Shown piece by piece: positions 12,620-25,000 of a stretch of 64,000 nt of DNA (the stretch's first letter is position 1; every line of letters begins with the position of its first letter). Source of the DNA: Pohlia nutans (lineage: Eukaryota; Streptophyta; Bryopsida; Bryales; Mniaceae). Position numbers and translations under genes: made by a program. The notes under the pieces are model-generated. The model made no database searches. It was given only the letters and a program-made list of their open reading frames with translations, and was not told the DNA's origin. Where the stretch lies: positions 6,326,501 to 6,390,500 of the forward strand of contig CM040086.1 in the NCBI GenBank assembly GCA_022496805.1. The letters are read 5' to 3'.

Positions 12620-12935
12620 CAGGGAGTGCACTATAATTCAATAAAGCCAAGAATCACGTGCGTGCATCCCCTTTATTAAAACATCCATGTATACATTTTT
12701 TTTGGTTAAAATCAAGCAATATATATATGTACAAATCTCACAACCTCAAAATACATTTCCATATGTACAAAAGGGTTAAAAATGAGACATTTTACTCTAG
12801 GCCCCATGTATATCTAATTTTCATTCGATTGCAATATGTCTCCAACACGTACATTTAGTACATGCTTGTTCTAAATAATACCCTTGTTGTGCACGCACGT
12901 GTATATTTTACGGTACTTAAAGAGTGCACTCCCTG
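12620..12935. mobile_element. MITE with CAGGGAGTGCACT ends
   Basis: Inverted termini CAGGGAGTGCACT and AGTGCACTCCCTG bound about 316 bp; subterminal ACGTGCGTGCA and TGCACGCACGT are also inverted. It resembles the CTCGGGG elements in carrying a subterminal ACGTG box, but an 8-bp duplication could not be confirmed. Confidence 0.65.
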
Positions 12936-12979
12936 GGTACAGAATTGGGTGTAGGTGGTTTTAGGTATGTCCACTTTAA

Positions 12980-13204
12980 TCCCTAAACGTCCCACGGGGA
13001 TAGTATATACACTGTTGTATGATTGGGATTTGCTACCAACAAGAAAATCTAAATTGGAATCTCAATAACTCACTAGAACTGCATTGATCTAAATTCCAAC
13101 TTCTTTTTTGAACTGAAACCCATTAAAAGTATGGATCCATTCCAAATACAACCAAAATACACTGTATTCTACTAGCCGCAAAGGTACATTTAGACGTTTA
13201 GGGG
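12980..13204 (-). mobile_element. TTAA-flanked MITE, family B copy 1
   Basis: A 225-bp element with ends TCCCTAAACGTCCC and GACGTTTAGGGG, and TTAA at 12976-12979 and 13205-13208. It is in reverse orientation to its relatives at 16350-16575 and 22360-22582; all three share the interior around GATCCA and the boundary near GGGATAGTATATAC. Confidence 0.8.
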
Positions 13205-13507
13205 TTAAAGTTGTAGAAGAGTTTCAATTAGGTGTGGGTGGCTTTAGGTATGTCCACCTTAAAGTTGTAGAAGAGTTTGAAGTGCAAGGAACTTACTGGT
13301 TTGGTTGGCCCAGCCAGCCATGCTTTCTGGGCTTCCGACCAAATCTGCACCTCCCCCACTTTGATGGCTCACTCACTCACACTGCTCTTGTGTAGCTCCT
13401 GGACTGCAGCAGCAGCCTCATGTCTTCTTAATGGCTCTTCTTAATGTCTTCTCAAGTGGGTGTCCATGTCTTTGCATTTCATTGCTTGTTGAGTTTTGAG
13501 GTAATAT

Positions 13508-13691
13508 CACTAGTAGCAGAACTGTCGTTTTTCATTCCCCATTTTGTGGAAATCGTGAACAGTGACGGAATATTGTGCCTAGATTTTTGTCTTCTTGTGA
13601 TCAAAACCAGTCACTAGCATCGACGCAACCCATGTGCCTGGCGCAGTTTCATTCTTTTTTCATTTATAGTAAGTGAAAAACGACACTAGTG
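13508..13691 (+). mobile_element. CACTA-type MITE, family 1 copy 1
   Basis: 184 bp from CACTAGTAGCAG to GACACTAGTG, flanked by TAT on both sides (3-bp duplication). Subterminal CTGTCGTTTTTCATTCCCCA and AGTGAAAAACGACA are partly inverted. CACTA ends plus a 3-bp duplication are the signature of the CACTA (En/Spm) superfamily. Copies at 14587, 17908 and 29775. Confidence 0.85.
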
Positions 13692-14586
13692 TATGTTTGG
13701 AGGCACCTTCATTGCATCAGTCATTCTTGTCCTTAATTTGATGATTGGCTTTGTTGTAACGTCCGTCGTGACTTCATACCATTCTATACCACTGTGGCAT
13801 TAATTCATGGTCCCCAAGGACTCATCCTCAAGCACGTCTCATCCTTTTGGAGAATCATTCTTTCCTACAAATATAGTTGGAGAAGCCTTGCTTAAGAATA
13901 TTATGTTAAGAAACGAGCTAAAGATCGAGGTTATCTCTGGTCTTGTCGTTTCTCTGTTCCCAATACAAGAATAGTTAGGAAGTTTAACCCCTGAAATTGG
14001 GTTTCATGTTCATTTTCCAGGAGTTTTGAGTACTTCGTAAGGGAACTTTCATTTATTTTTGGACCAACACATGCAACATTCTTCTGACATACAAATTGAC
14101 CCCATGAAAATTACACTTTTAGTCATGAATCCTGGGGTTAAGGCACTCTCCTAAAATCTAACACACAGGCTCATCATCTTCTTTGCTTCTTTATATATAT
14201 TATTATTACGAACCCAGGAAGCTTGTGTGCATTAATTAACAATTCACATCTAGAGCAGGTTTTATGTTTCTTCAAGTCACTGGTTTCATGGTTTTCACAA
14301 ATCCAGCATCCCCTGCATTCCCCGCCAAAATGAAATTTGCTAAAAAAACATGTTAGTGTGAGTGGGTATAAATCAAACTGCAACTGTAAGTGGGTCTAAA
14401 TCAGAAAACTGAGGGTTTTTTTAGCAGCTTGCATATATCACAACTAGGAGAAATGTTTAGAACAAGTGAACAACGTAACATTATTATCAGAACGACGTTT
14501 CTACAGAACACGCTAGATTGACATGATTTCAACATCATTGTAACATGTTGAAAAGACATGAAAAATAATGTTGTTTGAACTCGTTA

Positions 14587-14777
14587 CACTAGTAGCAGAT
14601 CTGTCGTTTTTCATTCCCCACTTTGTGAAAACAATGAAGAGTGACAGAATATTGTGCCTATATTTGTCTTCTTGTGACCAAAACCACTCACCACCACTAA
14701 CACAACCCATGTACATGGCGCTCTTTCATTCCTTTTTCATTAATAGTAAGTGAAAAACGACACATTTCCTAATAGTG
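14587..14777 (+). mobile_element. CACTA-type MITE, family 1 copy 2
   Basis: 191 bp from CACTAGTAGCAG to CCTAATAGTG with the 3-bp duplication TTA on both sides (14584-14586, 14778-14780). Same orientation as copy 1, about 900 bp away, in the 5' flank of the ACOS5-like gene. Confidence 0.85.
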
Positions 14778-15110
14778 TTAGAGCTACATGGTGAGAACAA
14801 CTTACCCAATGTTCCTATAAATGTTGTTCTTCTCAGTTGCTCTACCACTTGTATTTTGATCTCAGCTTGCAACGTCATTTTTGTTACAAAAGCGTGAAAC
14901 TCAACTGAGCACAAAGCTCTAACAACTAACTAGGACCTGTCGGTGTAGATTTTGGTTTCAGGCCACCCACTTCGAAAAGTGACGATGAATATAACTCTTA
15001 GCAGTTTAATTTTGAGTAATTAAGTCCTATGTGAACTTTCTTGTGTTCGAATTCATTTGTTTCTTGACCAACACACACAATGTTCTATCTAAATTCTTTC
15101 GGATTTTCAC

Positions 15111-16043
15111 AATTGAATTCGTCATAATTTTAAACCCACGAATCCTTGGTCCTTTATAGGGTTTGATTTGGACGCACTCTTTGTTGCGGCATGATTCCAT
15201 ACGAGACTCTACACGAACTTTACTTGATCAATTCTAACAAACAATCTGATTTCTAGAGCGTTGCAGATTCCAAGTTACCGATGGAGATGAATTCTATGAT
15301 TTCCACAATATGATCGATTGAATTTGTCATGCTTTTAAATCCTTGGTCCTTTGTAGGGTTTTCATATGGACGCACTCACAGTTCCGGCATAATGTCTGTG
15401 CAGATCGATCAAACGAATCTCTACTCATACTTTGATCATTTCTAGAAAATAAAGATTTTCACAATATGATTGATACATTCACAATATAACGAGCCAAGGA
15501 AACTGTAACCAATGATTAATTTAACGGATTATTAAGCAAAAATATTATCATCTGAATTGATAATGCAATGTACATTAGTAACTACATATATTATATGTCA
15601 TTCTACAATATACTAAAGTTTGACAATGTTTGAGAAGTTATTAGTATTCCAAAACGACTAAAATATGATCGTAACGAGTCATTGATAACGACTAAAATGT
15701 GCTTATAAGCACCATTAATGCCCATAATATGTCGCAAAATGTTCTTAATTTTTTTTAATATCTACATAAATTGAAGATGTGATTTTCTAAGAGTGGTTAG
15801 ATTTAGGCAGGGTTGGCTCATTTTATTGTGAATGCACCCTTGAATTTGTCATGATTTTAAAACCATGAATGCTTGGTCCGATCCTTTGAAGGGTTTTGAT
15901 ATGCACACACTCACAATTGCCGCATGATGTCTGTGCAGATCGATCGAACGAGTCGCTACACGTACTTACTTCGATCAGTTCTAGCAAACACACAATCCGA
16001 TATCTAGAGCGTTAATTGCAGGTTCCAATTAATTAAGTTGGCG
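15111..16043 (+). promoter_or_regulatory. Triplicated 5' flank of the ACOS5-like gene
   Basis: Three related segments (about 15111-15295, 15317-15470 and 15838-16043) share, in order: a TTTGTCAT...CTTGGTCC block resembling the end of TTAA element A, GGACGCACTC or CACACACTC, GCATGATGTCTGTGCAGATC, and ACTTYGATCA...TTCTAG. The first and third continue through TCTAGAGCGTT into a start-codon context: ATGGAGATG at 15281 and the real ATGGAGAGC at 16044. The upstream ATG opens a frame of only a few codons. Promoter function is inferred from position; no clear TATA box was found. Confidence 0.55.
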
Positions 16044-19000
16044 ATGGAGAGCTCCACCACGGTCCAAGAAGTGCAGGAGAGTACTGATAGTTATATTTTC
16101 CGTAGTCCATTGCCATGCAATCCCCTGCAGGTGACAACTGTAGGGAACTGTAAAACGGTGCACGGCTACGTGCTGCACAACATCGAGCAGTACCTGGACC
16201 GAGTGGCACTGGTGGATACGTCCGACGACCGCCACTACACCTACGGCCAAGTGCAGCAGCTGGTAACTAACTAACGCCATTTTGCTTATAATTATTGGTC
16301 TTGGAATCCCTGACTGTTAGTTAATTTCCCTGTTACTTTTTCAGTTTAACCCCTAAACGTCTGAATGTGCCTTTGCAGCCAGTAGAATACGGTGTATTTT
16401 GGTTGTATTTGAAATGGATCCACACCTTTAATGAGTTTGAGTTCAAAAGAGAAGTTGAAATTCAGATCAATGCGGTTTTTGTGAGTTCTTTGAGATCTCA
16501 ATTTAGAATTTCTTGGTGGTAGCAAATCCCAACCATACGACAACGTATATACTATCCCCATGGGACGTTTAGGGGTTGACCTGTAACTTGTGACACAAAT
16601 AAAATTTCATAAACAACTTACATATCGTTGCTTGGGCACCGAATTCTAGCCATCAGTTTAGGAGAAGGATTAATTTTCCTCACTTTTACCTTCATAAAGT
16701 GATAGCACATTTAAGGGAACATGAAAAATTATCTGATATTTAACGCTAGATCGAATCTAGCTCTCCAATGCGCAATTTAGTGTTAATTTGGCGATCTAGA
16801 GCTACACTCTAAACATACCTTTATCAATGAAAAGTAGCGTGTAGAGTATTAGGAGGGGTGTACGTTGTTGGCCATGCTCTAACCTGTAACTTGTAACCTT
16901 ACATCAGAAAAATCCTTGTGGTGGAGTACATGATAGTAACCTTACGGCACTTTTTTCTATAGCAACGCTTTTTCACTCGTATAGATTCAATGTAGAAAGA
17001 AGAGATCATATTGAACTTGTACAATATACCCATATCGCATTGTCAATATTATGTATATCGAATTTTGTATAAACACAATATCTATTAATCTATAGTGAAC
17101 GCCATATTCGTTAAACTAAGACAATTTGCAGTCTCATATTATCTTTGACTATATACACTTAAATGATAATTAGGGTTAGATGTTTAATTGTTTTGGTGAA
17201 TTGAGATTTCAATATGTAAATACACTCACAAATTAACCTTTGATTTTATAGAGGTTGACATGTTCATAATTTTTTTAATTTGTTAGAATAAAGGTCTCAA
17301 ACTAAAGTCTCAAAATGTCCATTTTGTCTCAATTTAACAAATATGATCATAATACTGAATTCAATACTTCTAGTGTAATGTTACTGTATTCACTCATTTG
17401 CTTGGAATGCATATGCCGGTCTATGTATAAAACCTGTAGAATTACGGTATAGTTGCCATAGGAAATGAAAATGTGCAGTGACTCAATTATACTGAAATGC
17501 CGATGTACGTCGTGACAGGTGAGGAATGTGGCGGCGGGGCTGTGGCACCAATACGGGATTCGCAAGGGGGACGTGGTGATGATCGTGTTGCCCAACGTGG
17601 CGGAGTTCTTCATCTTCGTGCTGGGCATCATGTCCGTGGGCGCCGTCTACTCCGGCTCCAATCCCGCGGCGCATGCAGACGAGATCAAAACGCAGGCGGA
17701 TAACTCCGAAGCCAAGCTGGTGATCACGGACGTCAAAACGTTGCCCAAAGTGGAAGCGTTAGGTACACTTCTCCTTGAGATTGTTGTAGGCTACTTTCAA
17801 GCTATTGAATTGATTGTCAATCCATAATTAAGTTGATGGCTATATATTTTCGTTTCTGTTTTCAGTGTTTTGATTCAGTATTTTCAGGAGAATGCATGTC
17901 CAACCTCCACTAGTAGGGAATGTGTGTTTTTCACTTACTATAAATGAAAAAAGAATGAAACCGCGTCAAGCACATGGGTTGTATCAGTGCTAGTGAGTGG
18001 TTTCGGTCACAAGAAGACAAAATCATAAACATAATATTCAGTCACTATTCACCATTTCTATGAAGTGGGGAATGGAAAACGACAGGTCTGCTACTAGTGC
18101 TCTAACTTATATAACATTCTTGAATAGTACTGCTAGGATTGCTTGTTATTGAATTGTAGCACTTAAGATCAAAAAATTGCTAAAATACTTGAGTTAACTG
18201 AACCCCGAAATATCTTGAAACCAGAGTCCTTGTCCTCTTTTAGTGTAACCGAAATCAAATGAAATAGTGAACTCAACACCCTTCAACTTCAATTTTAGAC
18301 ATGACCTCCAAGTTGTTAGAGCCAACTAACCAAACCAGTTACCTAATTATATCTCAAGTTTGCCTCCTGCCTAAGTGCCATTATCTCAAATTGGATGTGG
18401 GCCATTGCCTCCAAGCCTTGGCTTTATGTGAACTCACCTTAGTCTGAGTTTTGCCTCCTTTGTGATGGCAAAACTAATTCACCCTCCTTTCTATTTTGGA
18501 TTCTTTGGAAACCATGCCAGTTTGCTTGACTGCCTCATATACAGGTTAGACTCACCTCACCTAACATGTATTCGCTCTTCTTTTCGGTTAACTCTATTCT
18601 GTAGGACTCCCCGTGGTGGTCGTTGCCAAGGACATGCCGAACTCGTACCTGTCCCTGTTCGAAGCCGACGGATCTCAAGCGCCGCAGGTGCAGTACTCGA
18701 TCTTAAACCTCTTTATTATCACCTCCTCTACAATTATGATATTCTGGAGTCTCCTGCACACATGCATACTCTATAAGGTCCTAGTTTGAAGGTGTGCAGC
18801 AGGGTTTTGTTTTTGGCACTATGATGTCAAACTCCAATGTTGTGGCACAGTCATGGTCTAAATTTGGAGGGACCAATTGCACTCTCCATTGCATGCATAG
18901 AGCACTGCTACAGTGGAAAGAAAACCCTGGTGTGCAGTACACTCGCACCTCTTTATTATCACCTCCTATACAACTGGAGTTTCCTCATGCATGCATTATG

Positions 19001-22000
19001 CATATTCTGTGAGGTTCTAGTTTCACTAGCTCACTCTCATTAACTAGTCAAGAGGAGGTTAGCATCTATAACTCTTCCTTGAGCCCACTCTTCCATATAA
19101 AGTTCAAACCTGAAAGCTGTAGATTCAAATTTTAACCCGACATTATGTTCTATAAACTACTCTTCACTATTTTGACTCATTGGGTATGTAGTTCATAATA
19201 TCAAGTTTCAAGTGTGTCACTGTCTTATTAAGTATCAAGAGGAATCAAGAGGGTTATTTTAAACTTGAAATTAAGTTGTAGATTCAAACTTATGTAGTTC
19301 ATAAATATTAAGTTCAAGTTTCCAATTTGTCACTCTTGTTAGCTATCAAGAGGATTAGAGCTTTTTCTAACGTGTGTGAATTTCTATTACAAACAGACGC
19401 TTTATTCACATCGGTCTTGAAATAGGACCAGAGTTTCTATCTATCTATCTGTGTGAATTTCTCATTAGCACTTAATTGTAGTTTTTTAGGGATGAAGTTG
19501 TCACCAATCTTCTTCATGGACGGAAAGCAAGTGCTTGTTTATATGTGGTAACATGCAGTTGGGCTATGTCATATAGCACAAGTGCTGACGATAGTAAATT
19601 GCATGGCTCTTTACAATATATGGTTCAATGCCACCTAGTCTCACCATTTCCAAGTACCATGCTACACCCCGGCCACCACACCTACATGACATACCTAACT
19701 ATTCTCCTTGTTTTCTCTTTGTGAACCCTTTTGCCAACAAACTATAAATTGCACATTGAAACTTGACCTTAGTACGTTATGAATGTTCCAAACCTACGTG
19801 CAATTCATCAATTGTTTACTCTATAGAGTGTTGTATATTTTCCATACAAATATCACACTATATTGGAGTGAAACGATAGGACCGCTAGCAATTCAAGTGT
19901 ATTTGAAACTGATTAGTAGCATTTGAGTGTCTGGGAACACTCCTTTGTCCGGTTGGCATCGAACCAAGGGAAGGTCGAACAGACACTTTATTCTCACCAA
20001 CTTTATCCTTGCCTACATAATGAATTTCTTGATTTTCGTTTTTAGGGAGAAAATCATTAAAAATGGCCCACAACTGTCAAAAATAGCTTAGAAATAGCAA
20101 AATATGGCTTAAAATTATTTATTCTACTTTTTTTTTTTTTTCCTCATAATTTACGATTTGTTTCGTTTTTTTTTTTTTGGAATTATTTTTTGGCGAACCT
20201 GCTATGGTATTACAGTACTACTATCACGGAACTAAAATTTCAATTCTATTACTATAGGGTTCTTAAATTGTGTAGAGATGAAATTAGAAATGTCAAGGCT
20301 AAATGTAGGGCCACGTACGGCGCGTGCGTGCAGGTGGAGATTTCGGAGCATGACTTGTGCGCGTTGCCCTACTCGTCCGGCACAACGGGTGTGTGCAAGG
20401 GCGTTATGATCACACACCTCAACATCGTTGCCAATCTGAACCAAACACTGGCAGATGTCGAGCGAGCTTATGAGAATGGCCTCATTCCCGAGGGCGAGAG
20501 TGTGGTTCTTGGCCTCATGCCCTTCTTCCACATCTATGGCATTTGTGGCATCTGCTGCGCCTCCATGCGCTTGAAGGGCAAAGTCGTCGTCATGGCCAGG
20601 TACCGTCACAGCTCCTCACCTTTTTTCAAACCCTAAAATTGAGTTACGTGGCATTTGGATCAGCCGAAGTCCAGCCGGTTCTACTAGGCCTCCTGTGGTC
20701 TAGTTGTATTTTTAAGTTAGTTTTATGAAAATTTATATTTAGTCGCCAAGCAGACTTGTCTCCCCTGGTTTTTAGTGTGTGCGACCTTCATTAGTTCAAT
20801 GGGGTTTCATCCTTTTGTTACAAAAACAAAAAAAACAAAAAAATTATAGCGTGAATTATGCAAATCATGAATTGTTGGAAAACTTTGAACAATACGCTTC
20901 TAACAAGCCATAACAAAACAATACCCGTTCTGTGATTGCAACGACGGATTGAATCAAGGCATCAAAACCATTTAACCCCTAAAGGACTAAGGATTCATGG
21001 ATTTAAAATGACAAGTTTAATTAATCATATTCTGAAAAAATATACTCCCTTTGTCCCATAATGGTTGGCATGTAGGTTCTCTGAAATCTCTCTACGTGCC
21101 AGCCATTATGGGACAGAGGGAGTAATTTAGATGGGTACAAATTTTGTATCATCGGAATCAGTGAAGAACATTACATGTGTGAATCGAAAAATAATGTAAA
21201 AGGAAGCTTACATAGGACCTATTCAAAACTGCTATAAAAAACATGAGACCCAATTTGAGCTTCTTGGTCCTTTAGGGTTTAAAACGATCTGAAATAATAA
21301 AAACTGGCATTGGCATTTCAGATACAACTTGAAGGATTTCCTAGCAGCGCTGCTCAAGCACGGTGTCACCTTCGCACCCATCGTGCCCCCCATCCTGCTG
21401 CAACTGGTGAGTATACAGCCCTCATAAATTTCTTTTTACTTACCAAAGGGCATAATTAAAGGGACCCCGGTGCACGATTTGAAGTCAGGCTTTCAATTAC
21501 TCATTCATCTCTAGCAGTCATACTCCAATCTAAAAGAGTAATCACCAAAGATATACAAAAGCTACGTAACACAAAATTAATATAAAAACTAATATTGATT
21601 ACTATTTATTGAGTACCAGTTATTGATAACTAGTCCGAGTCATAAAGCCTATGCATCAAGGACTGATTTCGCTACCCGTATTGGATAGACGAATTACCAC
21701 AATTATTGTCTCTGTCCCACCAAAGGAGAGACTACAAGAACGCTTCATTTTTATTTTTTTTGGCACAAGAACGCTTCATTTTCAAAGAGTTACATGGCTG
21801 AATAGTACTAGGATAAATACTAAGACAAACTATGCGACTAGCCGCTTGTTTAGGATGATCTCAATGACAATGTTTAATTGTTACTAAAACACCATTTATT
21901 TTTAAATACCAATATGTTGTTGAGAACCTTGAATTACTAAATTTAAATTACAACAATCATGTAAAACTCATAGCTCTTTTATATCATACTTGCTCAAAAC

Positions 22001-25000
22001 TCATATGTGAAAAGAATCCAATCGCATAGTTTAGGATGGTCTCAGGGACAACGTTTTAATTATTATAAAAACACCATTGATTTTAAATACCAATATGTTG
22101 TTAAGAGCCTTAAATTAGTAAACTAGAATTACAAAGAAGGTAATACCCTCATAGCTCTTTTGTATCACAAACTTGATACGTGGAAAGAGTCCAATCACAT
22201 GTGTACACAAAGGAGGCATTAACCTACAAGGCTAATGGAGGCTAATTGGGGGATAATCTCCCAAACTTTAGCCAAGGCTAATCTATTTTAGCCGGGGCAA
22301 GGGGAACATTTATGTAGACTACTGGTAATATCTATGCAAAATAGGAGCTTCCAAATTAACCCCTAAACATTTGAAAATGCCTCTACGCAAGTAGAATATG
22401 GTGAGTTTTTCTTGTATTTGAAATGAATCCACACCATCAATGGGTTTGAGTTCAACAGAGAAGTTGGAATTTAGATCAATGCGATTCCAGTGAGCTATTG
22501 AGATACCATTTTAGAGCTTGTTGTTGTAGCAATTGCCAATCATACAGCAACATATCTACTATCTCCATGGGACATTTTGGGATTAAGAAACCCCATGCTA
22601 CTGTGGGGCTAACGCATGAGGCAAAGAGTCTCTGCAGATGACACTACAAACAAACCCGTCACTTTTCACTGAATGAAATCAAAGAAACCTTTGTCATATG
22701 TGACCTAAAGCACTCACCAATTCTGGAATGGCTCAGAATAGCAGTGAGAAGCAACCAATTTCCTTGTAGTGTGATGGAATGTGAGATTGGCCAAAATGTG
22801 ATCTCGGGGAAGTCACTTAGTGTAAATTTTGGGTACATATGAGCGAACAAAGGATATTTAATGGAGGGCTATGAAATAATTGGAATATTCTACTATTTAT
22901 AGTACATTTAGGATATATTTCATATATGTTATACAAATATTCCTATAATATTCTCAAATTGGTTTTAACATAGATAGATAAATAGAAACTCCGGTTCTCT
23001 TTCAAGGCTAGAGTGAATAAAGTGTCCGTTCGTAATGTCAATGACCCAATGCCTACCGGACAAAGGGCCCGTGGGACAACAGTTTTAAAACACCCTATAT
23101 TACTTCTATAAATTTATAATTTTTATCTCAAATGAATAAAAAACACCCGATATTTGTTCTCTCATAGTTTTATAAATTCTTGACAATGACTTCCCCAGGA
23201 GTATGGTATAAAAGAGGTGGGAGTGAGTGTGTTGTAGGTGAAAACAGAGCTGGGTGAGGTAGAAGTGAACAAGCTGAAGCTAAAGAGAGTGTTGACGGCG
23301 GCAGCGCCGTTGGGGGTGGAGCTGCAACGAGCGTTTGAGGCCAAGTTTCCGGGCGTGGAGGTCCAGCAGGCCTACGGCCTTACAGAGTACAGTTGCGTCA
23401 CCATATCGCACTGCGACCCGGGCCACGGCCGCGGGCCGTCGAAGCCCGGGTCTGTGGGGTTTTTGGTCCCGGGCCTGGAGCTCAAGTTCCGCGATCCCAA
23501 CACGGGCCTCTCTTTACCTGCCAACACCCCGGGCGAAATTTGTGTCCGCGGCGCCTCCACCATGAAAGGTACAGACCCCGCCATCTCCACCACCCTTCTA
23601 TTCACAACTACTAAAAAAAAACATGAGGCCCTAAGGGGGGTTTATGGTCCTTTAGGAGTTAGCCCCTAAACGTCCTCACTCCTCTTCAAATTCGACAATT
23701 TTGTAAAAATGCATCATAAAATGCAACCAAGAGGGATATTTTGAACATGATGTGTGAATAAAAGTTGTACATCAGAAATTTGGAATTCTATCTACAGCTC
23801 CATACAATTAGATCACCAATTGCTATCACCAATATTTAAGTATGAATTTTGAAACTTGAGATTCAAAAATATTTTTTAATTCAATTATGAATAAGATATT
23901 GACAATTTGTGGATGAAATTTGTTGAGATGGGTTGAAATGTAATACTCTAATTTGTATTTTTATTTTGGTTGCTTAATTTTATGAGTTTATTTTTTGAAG
24001 AGCACTTTTAGATTAAAATCTTCAATTTTTTTCGTGAATCACCGCAACATAAAATTAGGCATAAAATTTTCACAAATCAACCCCTTTCTAATCAGATCAC
24101 ACATGCATGAAGCTATCTTACCATAGAATAATTTTTGTATTTCTTTTCCTTGCAAAAAGTGCATGATGGATGAGAAAACGTGGATGGAATTTGTACATCA
24201 TCCAAAAAATGAATGGTTGGGCAATTAGGAATTAATAATGCTCTGTGCTTGTTGATTTTGCAAATTGAAAGTGATGCATCAAAGTAGCACTCAAGGTAGA
24301 TCATACTTAGGAGTCTCAAAATTTCTTTTTGAGCTACTTGAACTCCTTTTTATTATTAATTTGTATGTGACTTCTTTTGAGATAACAAAATGTGGTAGTG
24401 AGAGTTGAGAGTGAGTTTTGAATTTATTCCCTAGGGTTGACCATCCAAATTGTAGAAAAAAAAATTAATTATTTTAGTGCCACGTAGACTATTTTCTGGG
24501 TTTTAGCTAATGCCTGTGTGTCACATGAAAAAACAAGCATCTATGCTACAAGAAGCTTTGACCAGAATAGAACGGGTAAAGGACAAGAATGCATTTCAGT
24601 GGAATCATGAACGGAATATATTTGCTACAATTGTATTGGAAAAATGAGTGTCCCGGCAATGCCTCTTCCCTACAGTTAGAGCCAATAAATTTCATCAAAT
24701 TAATAATCATTTTTTTACAAACCGGCAATGTGGGTATGGTCCAAAACAGGGTACTTCAAAAATCCAACAGCCACCGCAGAAACTATAGACTCTGAAGGCT
24801 GGTTGCACACGGGTGATATTGGTTACATTGACGACGATGGAGACGTTTTCATCGTGGAGAGGATGAAGGAGCTCATCAAGTACAAGGGCTTCCAGGTAGT
24901 ATGATATCATGCATGACATTGCACACTCTTTAATTTACCCTTTTAACATGCCTGTGTCCACATAATGAACGAGGAATAGATTGTAACTTTTGTATAAGTT

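Noticed and set aside
13508..14777. The two 190-bp repeats as duplicated promoter elements of the ACOS5-like gene
   Set aside because: Exact 3-bp target duplications and CACTA ends show they are transposons; copies also lie in introns.
18462..18776. 104-codon frame overlapping exon 3 of the ACOS5-like gene
   Set aside because: It is in the wrong frame; the conserved reading of exon 3 ([20 protein letters not shown]) is joined by GT-AG splice sites in another frame.
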